Positions 38,132 through 46,476 of a DNA stretch of 64,000 nucleotides are shown here, one piece after another. Every line of letters starts with the position of its first letter. The first letter of the stretch is position 1. The stretch comes from Nigerium sp. (GTDB taxonomy: Bacteria > Actinomycetota > Actinomycetes > Propionibacteriales > Propionibacteriaceae): contig JADJTH010000011.1 of assembly GCA_016711325.1 (NCBI GenBank), positions 1-64,000 on the forward strand, written 5' to 3'. A program made the translations under genes and the position numbers. Below the pieces are notes generated by a model, which made no database searches, had not been told where the DNA came from, and saw only the letters and a program-made list of their open reading frames with translations.

Positions 38132-38691
38132 TTCTGCCCGCCTTCTTCGGACGCCGCGGGCGCAACGCCCTCGGTCACCTCGGCGGCCTCGTCCGCGGGC
38201 TCATCGGCGACCGCCTCGTCGGGGGCCACAGCCTCGGCGGCGTCCGCGTCGGCGTCCGCGCCGTCGTTGAGGTCGAACGCCTCGATCGGCTCCTCCCTGG
38301 CGTCACGGGCGGCCGCCACCTGGTTCTGCAGGTCGGCCAAGGCGTGCCGGCCGCGCTCGGCCATCTCGTGATACGCCTTGGTGGCCTCGTCGAGGAACCC
38401 CTTGAACTGCTCGGGCATCTGATCGACCAGCTTGCGGAAATTCGGGTCGACGCCCTCGGGCGTCTTCTCGGCGATCAGCGCCCGCTGCGTCTCGTACAGC
38501 TCGCGCGCCTTCGCCGCGATCGTGTCGGCCACGCCCGCGGCCGCGTAGGCGGTCTCGGTGGCGAACTTGAGCGCGGTCTCGCCCAACTTCTCGGGGGTGA
38601 ACTTCTCGCCGGCGGTCAGGTGCTCGTCCGCCTCGGGGGCCACGACGGCGTCCTCGTCGGGACGGGGCGTCTCGTTGAACAGATCGGACAT
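38128..38691 (-). CDS. acidic helical protein, unknown function (phasin-like composition)
   Basis: 187 residues, no membrane segment. The middle (about 25-135) is strongly helical with ALKFATETAYAAAGVADTIAAK and AYHEMAERGRHALADLQNQV, recalling phasin or heparin-binding-hemagglutinin type coiled coils. The C-terminal 50 residues are Ala/Asp/Glu-rich and probably disordered. ATG 38691 has GAGGAG 5 nt upstream. No family can be named with certainty. Confidence 0.7.
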   Translation of the reverse strand: MSDLFNETPRPDEDAVVAPEADEHLTAGEKFTPEKLGETALKFATETAYAAAGVADTIAAKARELYETQRALIAEKTPEGVDPNFRKLVDQMPEQFKGFLDEATKAYHEMAERGRHALADLQNQVAAARDAREEPIEAFDLNDGADADADAAEAVAPDEAVADEPADEAAEVTEGVAPAASEEGGQN

Positions 38692-38809
38692 CTCACTCCT
38701 CGTGCTCGGATGCCTCCAGTGTGGTCGCTGCCCCCGGAGCGGACAACCGATCTCCCCCGACTCGCGACCCTGAACCGTCCCCCATCGGGGATGCCCTAGC
38801 CTTGCCGTC

Positions 38810-39994
38810 ATGCCTGCCTTCGAGCCCTTCCGCGCCCATCGCTACGCTCCCGGGACCGACCTCGACGCGGTGATCGCGCCGCCCTACGACGTGCTGAGCG
38901 ACGCCGACGTGGACGAGCTGGCCGCCCGCGACGCGCACAACATCGTCCACGTGGACGTGCCGCGCGGCAGCGACCGGTACGCGCGGGCGTCCGCGACGTT
39001 GCGCGCCTGGCTGGACGAGGGCGTCCTGGTGACGGACGCCGAACCGACCTTCACCGTCTACCGGATGTCCTTCACGGACGCGACGGGCGCCGCCCGCTCG
39101 ATCGTCGGCGTGCTCGGCGGCCTGGAGGTGGTGGACGAGGGCGCGGGCGGCGTTCTGCCCCACGAGCGCACGACGCCCAAGGCCAAGACCGACCGACTCG
39201 ACCTCACCCGCGCGACCGCGGTGAATCTCTCGCCGGTGTGGGGCCTGTCGCTGGCGCACGGGCTCACCGACGCGTTGCGGGAGCCGGGCGAGCCGCTCGG
39301 CTCCCTCGTGGTGGACGGCGTGACCCACAGCGTCGAGCGGATCGCGGATCCGGACCGCATCGCGCGCATCCGCGCCATCGTCGGCGCCGACGACGTGCTG
39401 ATCGCCGACGGCCATCACCGGTACGCGATCAGCCGCACCTACCGCGACGAGGTGCGGCGGGCGTCCGGACGCACCGGCACGGACGCCGAACTCACGCTCA
39501 CGTTCGTCAACGAACTCGTGGCCGACCAACTGTCGATCGAGGCGATTCACCGGGTCTACACGCGGGTCACCGCCGCGCGGCTCGCGGACGAGTTGGCCGC
39601 CCACTTCGATCTCAGCCCCGCCGGCGACCCCACTCCGGCGACGCTCGCCGAGATGAACGACACCGGACGCCTCATGCTCCTCACCGCCGCGGGCGCCCAC
39701 TGGCTCACGCCCCGCGAGGGGGCGTTCGACGGCGTCCGCGCGCTGGACGGCGCCTGGCTCGAGCACGCTCTCGCCGCCAGCGAAGCCGAGGTGGGCTACC
39801 AGCACGGGCTCGCCGAGGTCGCGGGGTTGGTGGCGTCGGGAGCGGTGCCCGCGGCCGTGCTGATCCGCCCCACGTCGCTGGACGAGATCGAGCGCACCGC
39901 CCGCGAAGGTCTGCTGATGCCGCCGAAGTCGACGTTCTTCGCCCCCAAGCTGCGCACGGGACTGGTGCTACGCCCGACCGCCTCGCTCGACTGA
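38810..39994 (+). CDS. DUF1015 family protein
   Basis: 394 residues. The DUF1015 signature is seen at the N-terminus (AFEPFRAHRYAPG, IAPPYDVLSD) and in ADGHHRYAISRTYRDE, which resembles a ParB/Srx-like nucleotide-binding HH motif. Biochemical function is not established. ATG 38810 is preceded by -10 TAGCCT (38797-38802) 7 nt upstream: leaderless. Followed after 107 nt by a mutarotase gene with its own Shine-Dalgarno. Confidence 0.85.
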   Translation: MPAFEPFRAHRYAPGTDLDAVIAPPYDVLSDADVDELAARDAHNIVHVDVPRGSDRYARASATLRAWLDEGVLVTDAEPTFTVYRMSFTDATGAARSIVGVLGGLEVVDEGAGGVLPHERTTPKAKTDRLDLTRATAVNLSPVWGLSLAHGLTDALREPGEPLGSLVVDGVTHSVERIADPDRIARIRAIVGADDVLIADGHHRYAISRTYRDEVRRASGRTGTDAELTLTFVNELVADQLSIEAIHRVYTRVTAARLADELAAHFDLSPAGDPTPATLAEMNDTGRLMLLTAAGAHWLTPREGAFDGVRALDGAWLEHALAASEAEVGYQHGLAEVAGLVASGAVPAAVLIRPTSLDEIERTAREGLLMPPKSTFFAPKLRTGLVLRPTASLD

Positions 39995-40101
39995 ACCGCC
40001 TGAGGGAGCGCCCGCGCCCGGGAGGTTTCGCCGACTGGGATGCACGGGCCCCCGGCGGGGGACTAGGGTCGAGGTTCAAGGACAACGAGGAGGTCTTTCC
40101 A

Positions 40102-40965
40102 ATGGCGTATGAGATCACCACGAACCCGCTTCGAGGCGTCGAGGCCAAGCCGGGTTCCGGGCACTACGGCGTGTTCGAGCACGGCGCGCAAGTATGGTCC
40201 TGGCAACCTGATGGCGCGGCCCCGGTGCTGTGGTTGAGCGAGAAGTCGTGGTTCGCCGATGGTCAGCCCGTTCGCGGTGGCCTGCCGGTGTGCTTCCCCT
40301 GGTTCGGTTCCGGCCGTAGCGGCGACCTCCAGCCGTCCCACGGCTTCGCCCGCCTGCACACCTGGCACCTGTCCGACACCAAGGACACGCTGGACCGCGA
40401 CGGTCGGCTCATCGTCGAGTACAGCCTCGACGAGGCGATGTCCGGCAAGCAGGACGACTGGCCCCACACCTACACCGCCTACGTGCGGGCGAAGTTCACC
40501 CCCGAGTACGTGGGCGTCGAGCTCGAGGTGACCAACAACGGCGACGAGCCGATCACCTTCGAGGGCGCCTTGCACACCTACCTGGCGGTCAGCGACGTCC
40601 GGAACGTGACGATCGGCGGACTCGAGGGCGCCGACTTCCTCGACAAGGTCACGGGCACCACCCAGACCCAGCACGACCCGCTCACCCTCACCGGCGAGAC
40701 CGACCGCGTGTACACGAGCACCGGCGAGATCGTGGTGGACGATCCCGGGCTGGGCCGCAAGCTCATCGTCACCAAGTCGGGATCGGCGAACACGATCGTG
40801 TGGAACCCGTGGCGCGAGAAGGCGGCCACCATCGCCGATCTGGGCGACGACGAGTGGGCCGGTTTCGTCTGCGTCGAAGCCGGAAACGTCCTCGACGACG
40901 CGATCACCCTCCTCCCCGGCCAGGTCCATCGCCTCAAGCAGCGCATCACGCTCGCTGAGCGATAG
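40102..40965 (+). CDS. D-hexose-6-phosphate mutarotase (aldose 1-epimerase family)
   Basis: 287 residues. Segments GLPVCFPWFGSG, PSHGFARLHTW (catalytic His), ALHTYLAVSDV and FVCVEAGNV match the YeaD-type hexose-6-phosphate mutarotases. It should speed interconversion of alpha and beta glucose-6-phosphate for glycolysis. ATG 40102 has GAGGAGG upstream. A strong hairpin follows. Confidence 0.88.
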   Translation: MAYEITTNPLRGVEAKPGSGHYGVFEHGAQVWSWQPDGAAPVLWLSEKSWFADGQPVRGGLPVCFPWFGSGRSGDLQPSHGFARLHTWHLSDTKDTLDRDGRLIVEYSLDEAMSGKQDDWPHTYTAYVRAKFTPEYVGVELEVTNNGDEPITFEGALHTYLAVSDVRNVTIGGLEGADFLDKVTGTTQTQHDPLTLTGETDRVYTSTGEIVVDDPGLGRKLIVTKSGSANTIVWNPWREKAATIADLGDDEWAGFVCVEAGNVLDDAITLLPGQVHRLKQRITLAER

Positions 40966-40986
40966 TCCGGGCCGACCAGCGGCGAC

Positions 40987-41016
40987 GGAGCCCGTGCCAC
41001 CCCGGTGGCACGGGCT
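40987..41016 (+). terminator. terminator hairpin after the mutarotase gene
   Basis: GAGCCCGTGCCACC, CC, GGTGGCACGGGCTC: a 14-bp perfect stem 22 nt past the stop; not followed by a T-run. Confidence 0.75.
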
Positions 41017-41145
41017 CTGTCCGTCCGCGCCGCTGCACCCCGCGACCCTCGGCCAGGGCGGGCGTCGGCGTCCGGACCACCCGATGCGGAAGCGCGGGCC
41101 GTCTTTGGCTAGGGTGTGCCCACGAGCATTTCAGGGAGGAAATGG

Positions 41146-42654
41146 ATGTCACGCATCGCTAGCGATAAGTACCGCTCCAAGGTGATGTCGGCCGAGGAGG
41201 CCGCGAAATTCATCAACAACGGTGATCGTGTCGGCTTCGCCGGCTTCACCGGCGCCGGCTACCCCAAGGCTCTTCCTGACGCCCTGGCCGCCCGCATCAA
41301 GGACGCTCACGACCGGGGCGAGGAGTTCAAGATCGCCTCGTACACCGGCGCCTCCACCGCACCCGAGCACGACGGCGCGCTCGCCGCGGTCGACGGCATC
41401 GCGATGCGCATGCCTTATCAGTCCGATCCGATCATGCGGAACAAGATCAACGCCGGTGTCTCCGAGTACAACGACGTGCACCTGTCGCACTCGGGCCCGC
41501 AGGTGCGCTACGGCTTCTGGGGCACCCTGGACGTCGCCGTGATCGAGGTCACCGCCATCACCGCCGACGGCAAGGCGATTCCGTCGTCGTCGATCGGCAA
41601 CAACAACGTGTACCTGGAGAAGGCGCAGCGGATCATCCTCGAGGTGAACGCGTGGCAGTCCCTCGACCTGGAGGGAATGCACGACGTCTACTCGATGAAG
41701 TTGCCGGGTGAGAACACCGCGATCCCGATCACGTCCGCGGGCGACCGGATCGGATCGAAGTACTACGACATCGACTGGGAGCGCGTCGTCGCCGTCATCG
41801 AAACGGACGCCGAGGACCGCAACACGCCGTTCAAGCCACTCGACCAGGAGTCGAAGACCATCGCCGAGGAACTCCTCGACTTCCTGGGCAACGAGGTCAA
41901 GCAGGGTCGCCTGCCCAAGCACCTGCTGCCGATGCAGTCGGGCGTGGGCAATATCGCCAACGCGGTGCTCGTCGGCCTGAACGAGGGCCCGTTCGAGCAA
42001 CTCACCTCCTACACCGAGGTGATCCAGGACGGCATGGTCGACATGATCGACTCCGGCAAGCTGCTGGTCGCCTCCGCCACCGCGTTCTCGCTCTCGCCCG
42101 ATGCGGCCACGCGGATGAACGACAACGCCGCGCACTACCGCAACCACATCGTGCTGCGCCCGCAGGAGATCTCGAACAACCCCGAGGTCATCCGCCGGCT
42201 CGGCGTGGTGGCGTGCAACGGCATGATCGAGGCCGACATCTACGGCAACGTGAACTCGACCCACATCATGGGCTCCCGCATGCAGAACGGCATCGGTGGC
42301 TCCGGCGACTTCACGCGCAACGCCTACATCTCGTGCTTCGTGTCGCCGTCGCTGGCGAAGAATGGTGACATCTCCGCGATCGTGCCGATGGTCAGCCACC
42401 ACGACCACACCGAGCACGACGTTCAGGTGATCATCACCGAGCAGGGTCTGGCCGACCTGCGCGGCCTGTCGCCGAAGCAGCGCGCGAAGAAGATCGTCGC
42501 CAATTGCGCGCACCCGGACTACCGTCCGCTGCTGGAGGAATACCTCGAGCGCGCGCATGCGAAGGCCAACGGCGCACACACGCCGCATGACCTCGCCGAG
42601 GCGCACAGCTTCCACCGCCGCTTCCTGGAGTCCGGCTCCATGAAGAAGGCCTGA
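41146..42654 (+). CDS. succinyl-CoA:acetate/propionate CoA-transferase (acetyl-CoA hydrolase/transferase family)
   Basis: 502 residues. N-terminal GFAGFTGAGYPKALPDALAA, the Gly-rich QSGVGNIANAVLVGL segment and the catalytic Glu in IITEQGLADLRGL place it with Cat1/ScpC-type CoA transferases. In propionic acid bacteria such an enzyme moves CoA from propionyl-CoA to succinate, closing the Wood-Werkman cycle; no other gene of the cycle is in this window. ATG 41146 has GGGAGGA 6 nt upstream, and a -10 TAGGGT (41111-41116) lies further up. Low-frequency codons are avoided, suggesting high expression. Confidence 0.92.
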   Translation: MSRIASDKYRSKVMSAEEAAKFINNGDRVGFAGFTGAGYPKALPDALAARIKDAHDRGEEFKIASYTGASTAPEHDGALAAVDGIAMRMPYQSDPIMRNKINAGVSEYNDVHLSHSGPQVRYGFWGTLDVAVIEVTAITADGKAIPSSSIGNNNVYLEKAQRIILEVNAWQSLDLEGMHDVYSMKLPGENTAIPITSAGDRIGSKYYDIDWERVVAVIETDAEDRNTPFKPLDQESKTIAEELLDFLGNEVKQGRLPKHLLPMQSGVGNIANAVLVGLNEGPFEQLTSYTEVIQDGMVDMIDSGKLLVASATAFSLSPDAATRMNDNAAHYRNHIVLRPQEISNNPEVIRRLGVVACNGMIEADIYGNVNSTHIMGSRMQNGIGGSGDFTRNAYISCFVSPSLAKNGDISAIVPMVSHHDHTEHDVQVIITEQGLADLRGLSPKQRAKKIVANCAHPDYRPLLEEYLERAHAKANGAHTPHDLAEAHSFHRRFLESGSMKKA

Positions 42655-42740
42655 CGCCCTTCTGCCCGTCGGCCGGCGTGGTGTCCCCCGCGGACGCCGC
42701 GCCGGCCGTCGGCGTTCTTCGACCCGGTACTGTGGCCGCC

Positions 42741-43313
42741 ATGAATCAAGCGACGTCCGCCGAGGCGCCGGCGATCGCGACGCTGCGGGTCGGCGTCGAC
42801 GACGGTATCGACCCGCGCACGGGCGAGCCGCGGCGTCCGGCGGCGGTGTGGGCGGCGTCCGTGCTGCTGCACGCGGGCGTGGGTCTGGTGATGGCCGGGC
42901 TCCTGCAGGCATTCTGGCTGAGCATCGCCACGTTCGAGCAGGCGGCCTGGCTCAACGGTGTCGTGCCGACCGAGCCCGGCGCGCTGCTGCGAGTGCTGAT
43001 GGCGACCGCCCTGTTCGCGATCGCGATGCTGATCGCGGTGGCGAGCGTCGTCGCCGGTCACTACGCCTGGCACGGCTACGGCTGGACGCCCCGGGCGGGC
43101 CTGATCGCGGTGGGGGTGTCGCTGATGGCACTCATGATCAACCCCCTCGCCTCGTGGGGCATCGCGCCGATCGCGGCGGGCGCCGGCCTGCTGTGGCTGC
43201 CGGCGTCGGGGGTCTTCTTCGCGCGCTGGCACACTCGCCGACACCCGGTGCCCGCGCCGGCCTCGGGTGGGCCGGCCGACGTCTACTACGGCCCGCTTCC
43301 GCGGTATCGATGA
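42741..43313 (+). CDS. four-helix membrane protein, unknown function
   Basis: 190 residues with four hydrophobic segments (about 34-54, 78-102, 111-128, 132-152) and a cytoplasmic C-terminal tail. No family recognised. A -10 TACTGT (42728-42733) 7 nt before the ATG suggests a leaderless transcript. It is followed after 10 nt by the PemK-like and Fic genes, so it may be in one operon with them. Confidence 0.7.
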   Translation: MNQATSAEAPAIATLRVGVDDGIDPRTGEPRRPAAVWAASVLLHAGVGLVMAGLLQAFWLSIATFEQAAWLNGVVPTEPGALLRVLMATALFAIAMLIAVASVVAGHYAWHGYGWTPRAGLIAVGVSLMALMINPLASWGIAPIAAGAGLLWLPASGVFFARWHTRRHPVPAPASGGPADVYYGPLPRYR

Positions 43314-43330
43314 CGAGGTATCGATGACGA
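43303..43330 (+). repeat. 14-bp tandem duplication at a gene junction
   Basis: GGTATCGATGACGA occurs twice without a gap. The first copy contains the stop codon of the membrane protein gene, the second the ATG of the PemK-like gene. Confidence 0.85.
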
Positions 43331-43878
43331 CATCGCTGACGGGGCTGCTGCGCTCCGCCCTGCGCACGCTGCTCGCTCCGGCGGAGCGGCCCGAGCCGGC
43401 CCGGCCGCGCTTCACCGCGACGCCGGGGCCCGGGCAGACTGCGCCGCGTCCGTCGCCGGGCTATCCCGGCGACTACCCGGGGATGCCGGCGATCAGCTAC
43501 GCCCCGCGCCGCGACGCCGAGCCCGACCCGGGCGAGGTCGTGTGGACGTGGGTGCCTTATGAGGAGGACCACGACCGGGGCAAGGACCGGCCGGTCCTGA
43601 TCGTCGGCACGGACGACCCGTGGCTGCTCGGGCTCCAACTGACCAGCGTCGATCACGATCGCGACGCCGCACAGGAGGCCCGCGCCGGGCGCTACTGGGT
43701 CGACATCGGCACCGGCGACTGGGACAACCAGCGCCGCCCCAGCGAGGTGCGCGTCAACCGGGTGATCCGCGTCGATCCGGACGCCGTGCGCCGCGTGTCG
43801 GTCCACCTGCCGAGGGATCAGTTCGAGCGCGTGGTGGTGGGCATGCGCACCCACCTGGGCACCCGGCGAAAGGCGTGA
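43324..43878 (+). CDS. PemK/MazF-like protein
   Basis: 184 residues. After a Pro-rich, probably disordered N-terminus of about 65 residues, the C-terminal part (EVVWTWVPYEEDHDRGKDRP, LIVGTD, VNRVIRVDP) fits the PemK/MazF-like beta-barrel seen in toxins that cut RNA. No antitoxin is next to it; the next gene, 3 nt on, is a Fic protein. It could be a toxin, or a housekeeping PemK-like protein without toxicity. Its ATG lies in a 14-bp tandem repeat. Confidence 0.7.
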   Translation: MTTSLTGLLRSALRTLLAPAERPEPARPRFTATPGPGQTAPRPSPGYPGDYPGMPAISYAPRRDAEPDPGEVVWTWVPYEEDHDRGKDRPVLIVGTDDPWLLGLQLTSVDHDRDAAQEARAGRYWVDIGTGDWDNQRRPSEVRVNRVIRVDPDAVRRVSVHLPRDQFERVVVGMRTHLGTRRKA

Positions 43879-43881
43879 CCC

Positions 43882-44625
43882 GTGCGCCGTGACGACGAGT
43901 ATCCGGTCGATCCCGCGCGGTTCGCCGATGCTCTCCGCGAGCAGCGGGCGATGCGGCTCAAGGGCGGTCTCTACCACCTGAATCAGGTGCTGATGGCCTA
44001 TAACACGAACCGCATCGAGGGCAGCCGCCTCGACGAGGACCAGACCCGCTACATCTACGAGACACGCAGCGTCACGGGCGAGGCCGTCCGGGTCGACGAC
44101 GTCATCGAGACGGTCAACAGCTTCGAGCTGTTCGACGCGATGATCGACGGCTACGACCAGCCGATCACTGCGGAGACGCTGCGGACCTACCACCGCATCC
44201 TGAAAGCCGGCACCGCCGATGCACGCCGCGAGTGGTTCGCCGTCGGCGCCTGGAAGCGCGTGGCGAACGTCGTCGGCAGTCGGGCGACCACGCGTCCCGA
44301 GTACGTGGAGCGCGCGATCGAGGGTCTCCTGAACTGGACGCCCCCTCCCGGCTCAATGACGTTCGAGGACGTCTGCGACTTCCATCACGCCTTCGAATCG
44401 ATTCATCCCTTCCAGGACGGCAACGGCCGGGTCGGGCGCATCGTCATGTTCCAGCAGTGCCTCCAGAACGGCATCATGCCGTTCATCGTGCTCGACGCCC
44501 AGAAGGAGTTCTACTACCGCGGGCTGGCGGAGTACGAGGACGAACCGGGATACCTCCGCGCCACCTTCCGCTCCTTCCAGGACGCCTACTACGCCCGGTT
44601 CGCCGACCTCCTGCCGCCCGGATAG
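43882..44625 (+). CDS. Fic-domain protein (AMP-transferase) with N-terminal inhibitory motif
   Basis: 247 residues. The canonical Fic motif HPFQDGNGRVGR (about 174-185) has all catalytic residues (His, Glu/Asp, Gly-Asn-Gly-Arg, Arg). The autoinhibitory motif (S/T)xxxE(G/N) is present as TNRIEG near residue 42, so it is a self-inhibited class II Fic enzyme. It should transfer AMP from ATP to a target protein. It begins 3 nt after the PemK-like gene, which suggests a joint role. Confidence 0.92.
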   Translation: MRRDDEYPVDPARFADALREQRAMRLKGGLYHLNQVLMAYNTNRIEGSRLDEDQTRYIYETRSVTGEAVRVDDVIETVNSFELFDAMIDGYDQPITAETLRTYHRILKAGTADARREWFAVGAWKRVANVVGSRATTRPEYVERAIEGLLNWTPPPGSMTFEDVCDFHHAFESIHPFQDGNGRVGRIVMFQQCLQNGIMPFIVLDAQKEFYYRGLAEYEDEPGYLRATFRSFQDAYYARFADLLPPG

Positions 44626-44644
44626 CCGACGCTTCACACGCGCC

Positions 44645-44674
44645 GAAGCCCGGCCCCCGTGGGGACCGGGCTTC
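44645..44674. terminator. bidirectional hairpin between Fic and DUF2853 genes
   Basis: GAAGCCCGG ... CCGGGCTTC, 9-bp perfect outer stem with further C/G pairing inside, between converging genes. Confidence 0.65.
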
Positions 44675-44692
44675 GCGATGCTCGGCGGGACG

Positions 44693-45004
44693 TCACTTGA
44701 AGGTGGCGAGCTTTCCGAAGTGCTCGGCGAGCAGGTAGTAGACCGTGAGCCGGTTCTTGCGGCTGACGCCCTTCATCGTGGCGCCCACGGCGGCGAGGCC
44801 GGCGTCGAGGTCATCGGAGTCGGACAACCCGAGCTTCTTGACCAGGAAGTTCTTCTTGACGGTCTCCAGCTCCGTCTCGTCACCGAACGCGACGACGGCG
44901 CTGTCCGGGCTGCTGAGGACCAGGCGGTAGGTCTTGGCCATCGCCTCGACGACGGCCTCGTCGACAGAGTCGGTGTACTTCTTGATGTCGGCCACGTAGT
45001 CCAT
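44693..45004 (-). CDS. DUF2853 family protein
   Basis: 103 residues. The whole length fits DUF2853: DYVADIKKYTDSVDEAVVEA at the start and GVSRKNRLTVYYLLAEHFGK near the end. Helical, soluble, function unknown. The Shine-Dalgarno GAAAGGA lies about 9 nt before the ATG. Convergent with Fic. Confidence 0.85.
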   Translation of the reverse strand: MDYVADIKKYTDSVDEAVVEAMAKTYRLVLSSPDSAVVAFGDETELETVKKNFLVKKLGLSDSDDLDAGLAAVGATMKGVSRKNRLTVYYLLAEHFGKLATFK

Positions 45005-45160
45005 CAGGACGTCCTTTCTCGGAGGGGTGCACGACCGGCGTCTTCCCCGACGCCGGCGAGTGTGCCTGTGCTCTCATCATGACGCAGATCGGTCGCGGAG
45101 GGGTACCAACCCGCCCGCCGAGGTGGAACGCCGCTTCAAGCCAGAGCCGGGATGGTGCGT

Positions 45161-45478
45161 TCAGGTGGACGCCGACCGGCAGCGAGCGACCTCGGCGGCG
45201 GAGACTGCATTCTCAACGACGGGGTCGCTGACGAGATCCTCGGAGACACCGGCCTCGAGCGGCCCGGCGGGCACCTCGCCCGACGTCGCGTCGGGCGCAC
45301 CCGAGACGTCGGGGATGACGAGACCGACGGCATCGTAGGCGTCCGATTCACGGCCCAGCTTCGCGAGCAGATCGACGAGCCAGCGTGCCGTCTCGACCTC
45401 GGTCTCGAACGCGTTCGCGCCGAAGGATCGCGCCGTCGCCGCAACTGGGCTCCAGCACTCGATCGTCGCCTCCGACAT
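45161..45478 (-). CDS. possible small protein, unknown function
   Basis: 105 residues starting MSEATIECWSPV, with a helical segment ETARWLVDLLAKLGRES. The start has only a poorly placed GAGGA directly before the ATG and no -10 at leaderless distance. The opposite strand is also open here, so coding is doubtful. If it is not real, the 609 nt between the DUF2853 gene and the tRNA hold only the palindromic repeat at 45518-45583. Confidence 0.3.
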   Translation of the reverse strand: MSEATIECWSPVAATARSFGANAFETEVETARWLVDLLAKLGRESDAYDAVGLVIPDVSGAPDATSGEVPAGPLEAGVSEDLVSDPVVENAVSAAEVARCRSAST

Positions 45479-45517
45479 TCCTCGGGCGCGTGGACACTCC
45501 GAGCGGAGCGCCCGCGC

Positions 45518-45583
45518 TCCTGCGCACGAAAAGAACGCTTGCGCACGAAATTTCGTAGGCAACGGTTCTTTTCGTAGGCAAGA
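45518..45583. repeat. modular palindromic repeat, copy 2
   Basis: Same layout as copy 1: two inverted halves, each box-GTTCTTTTC-box. The right half uses GTAGGC boxes and the left half (minus strand) GTGCGC boxes, so the inner stem is imperfect. It starts 31 nt beyond the tRNA-Gly gene in the direction of tRNA transcription. Confidence 0.85.
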
Positions 45584-45613
45584 AGGTGTCGAGGGATCGC
45601 GGAGGACCAAGAG

Positions 45614-45684
45614 AGCGGGCGACGGGAATCGAACCCGCGTGTCCAGCTTGGGAAGCTGGCGCTCTACCATTGAGCTACGCCCGC
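45614..45684 (-). tRNA. tRNA-Gly (anticodon CCC)
   Basis: 71 nt without encoded CCA. Acceptor stem GCGGGCG/CGCCCGC, D-arm TAGCTCAATGGTAGAGC, anticodon stem CCAGC/GCTGG with loop TTCCCAA (anticodon CCC), and T-arm CGGGTTCGATTCCCG. A -10-like TAGACT (45709-45714) lies 24 nt upstream. Confidence 0.95.
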
Positions 45685-45855
45685 GATGCCGCTCGCGCGA
45701 CCCGCGTCAGTCTAGCGGGACTCGGCGCGCGGCACACCTTCGGCCCGCTGTCGTGCCCCGCCGCCACCGCGCGGCATCAGGGGCTCCCCCGACCCCTCCC
45801 GGTTCCGCCGCCCGCACGGTCGCGGACGGCGTCCGTGCGGGTTAACTTGGACGGC

Positions 45856-46476
45856 ATGAACGCTTCTGTCCCTGACACTCCTCGTTTCCCCGGGCACATG
45901 CGCGCCGGCGACAGCGACCGCGCCATCGTCTCCGACCTGCTGTCGGCGGCCTACGCGGAGGGACGCCTCACCCGCGACGAGCACGACTCGCGCCTCGCCC
46001 AGGCGCTCGAGGCCAAGACGTTCGACGACCTGCGCTCCCTCACCGTCGATCTCGTGCCCGGCACCAACCAGGGACGCGCGGTCGGCGCGTTCAGCTCCGC
46101 GGCGGGCCCCGCGGTGGACCGCTCCCCCAGCAGCCAGGACGCCGAGACCACCTTCGCAGTTTTCGGCGGTGTGGAACGCTCCGGAAACTGGATGGTGCGC
46201 CGGCACGTCTCGAACCTCACCTTGTTCGGTGGCACGAAGTTCGACTTCCGCGACGCCACCTTCACCTCCGACGTGGTCGAGCTCACCGTCTTCTGCGCGT
46301 TCGGCGGCGTCGAGATCCTGGTGCCCGAGGGTGTCAACGTCCGCAACGAGACGCTGGCGCTGTTCGGCGGCACCGAGGTCAAGAAGATCAGCCCGGCCCC
46401 TGGAGCGCCGACGATCGTCCTCAAGGGCGTCGTCATGTTCGGTGGCGTCGAGGCCAAGTGCAAACGAGCGCGATGA
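45856..46476 (+). CDS. DUF1707 protein with LiaF-like C-terminal domain
   Basis: 206 residues. N-terminal DUF1707 (about 15-65): MRAGDSDRAIVSDLLSAAY and EGRLTRDEHDSRLAQAL. The C-terminal half has repeated FGG-containing beta-turns (FAVFGGVERSG, TLFGGTKFDF, CAFGGVEILVP, ALFGGTEVK, MFGGVEAKC), the LiaF/YvqF-like beta-helix linked to envelope-stress sensing. ATG 45856 is 7 nt after a -10 TAACTT (45843-45848): leaderless. An imperfect palindrome CGCACGG ... CCGTGCG (45813-45839) lies just upstream and may be an operator. First gene of a three-gene operon. Confidence 0.85.
   Translation: MNASVPDTPRFPGHMRAGDSDRAIVSDLLSAAYAEGRLTRDEHDSRLAQALEAKTFDDLRSLTVDLVPGTNQGRAVGAFSSAAGPAVDRSPSSQDAETTFAVFGGVERSGNWMVRRHVSNLTLFGGTKFDFRDATFTSDVVELTVFCAFGGVEILVPEGVNVRNETLALFGGTEVKKISPAPGAPTIVLKGVVMFGGVEAKCKRAR

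Noticed and set aside
42660..42722. GC-rich inverted repeat after the CoA transferase as a terminator
   Set aside because: GGCCGGCG/CGCCGGCC can pair but with a long loop and mismatches and no T-run; too weak to list as a feature.
41149..42912. Long minus-strand frame opposite the CoA transferase
   Set aside because: The plus-strand CoA transferase has all motifs, a Shine-Dalgarno and a promoter; the antisense frame is a composition artefact.
43303..43330. Tandem 14-bp repeat as a possible CRISPR or phase-variable tract
   Set aside because: Only two units, no spacers, and the unit is not a simple homopolymer or short repeat; recorded only as a local duplication.
45152..45577. Plus-strand frame of 141 codons between DUF2853 and the tRNA
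   Set aside because: No start signal, runs into the palindromic repeat, and overlaps a slightly better minus-strand candidate; neither strand is convincing.
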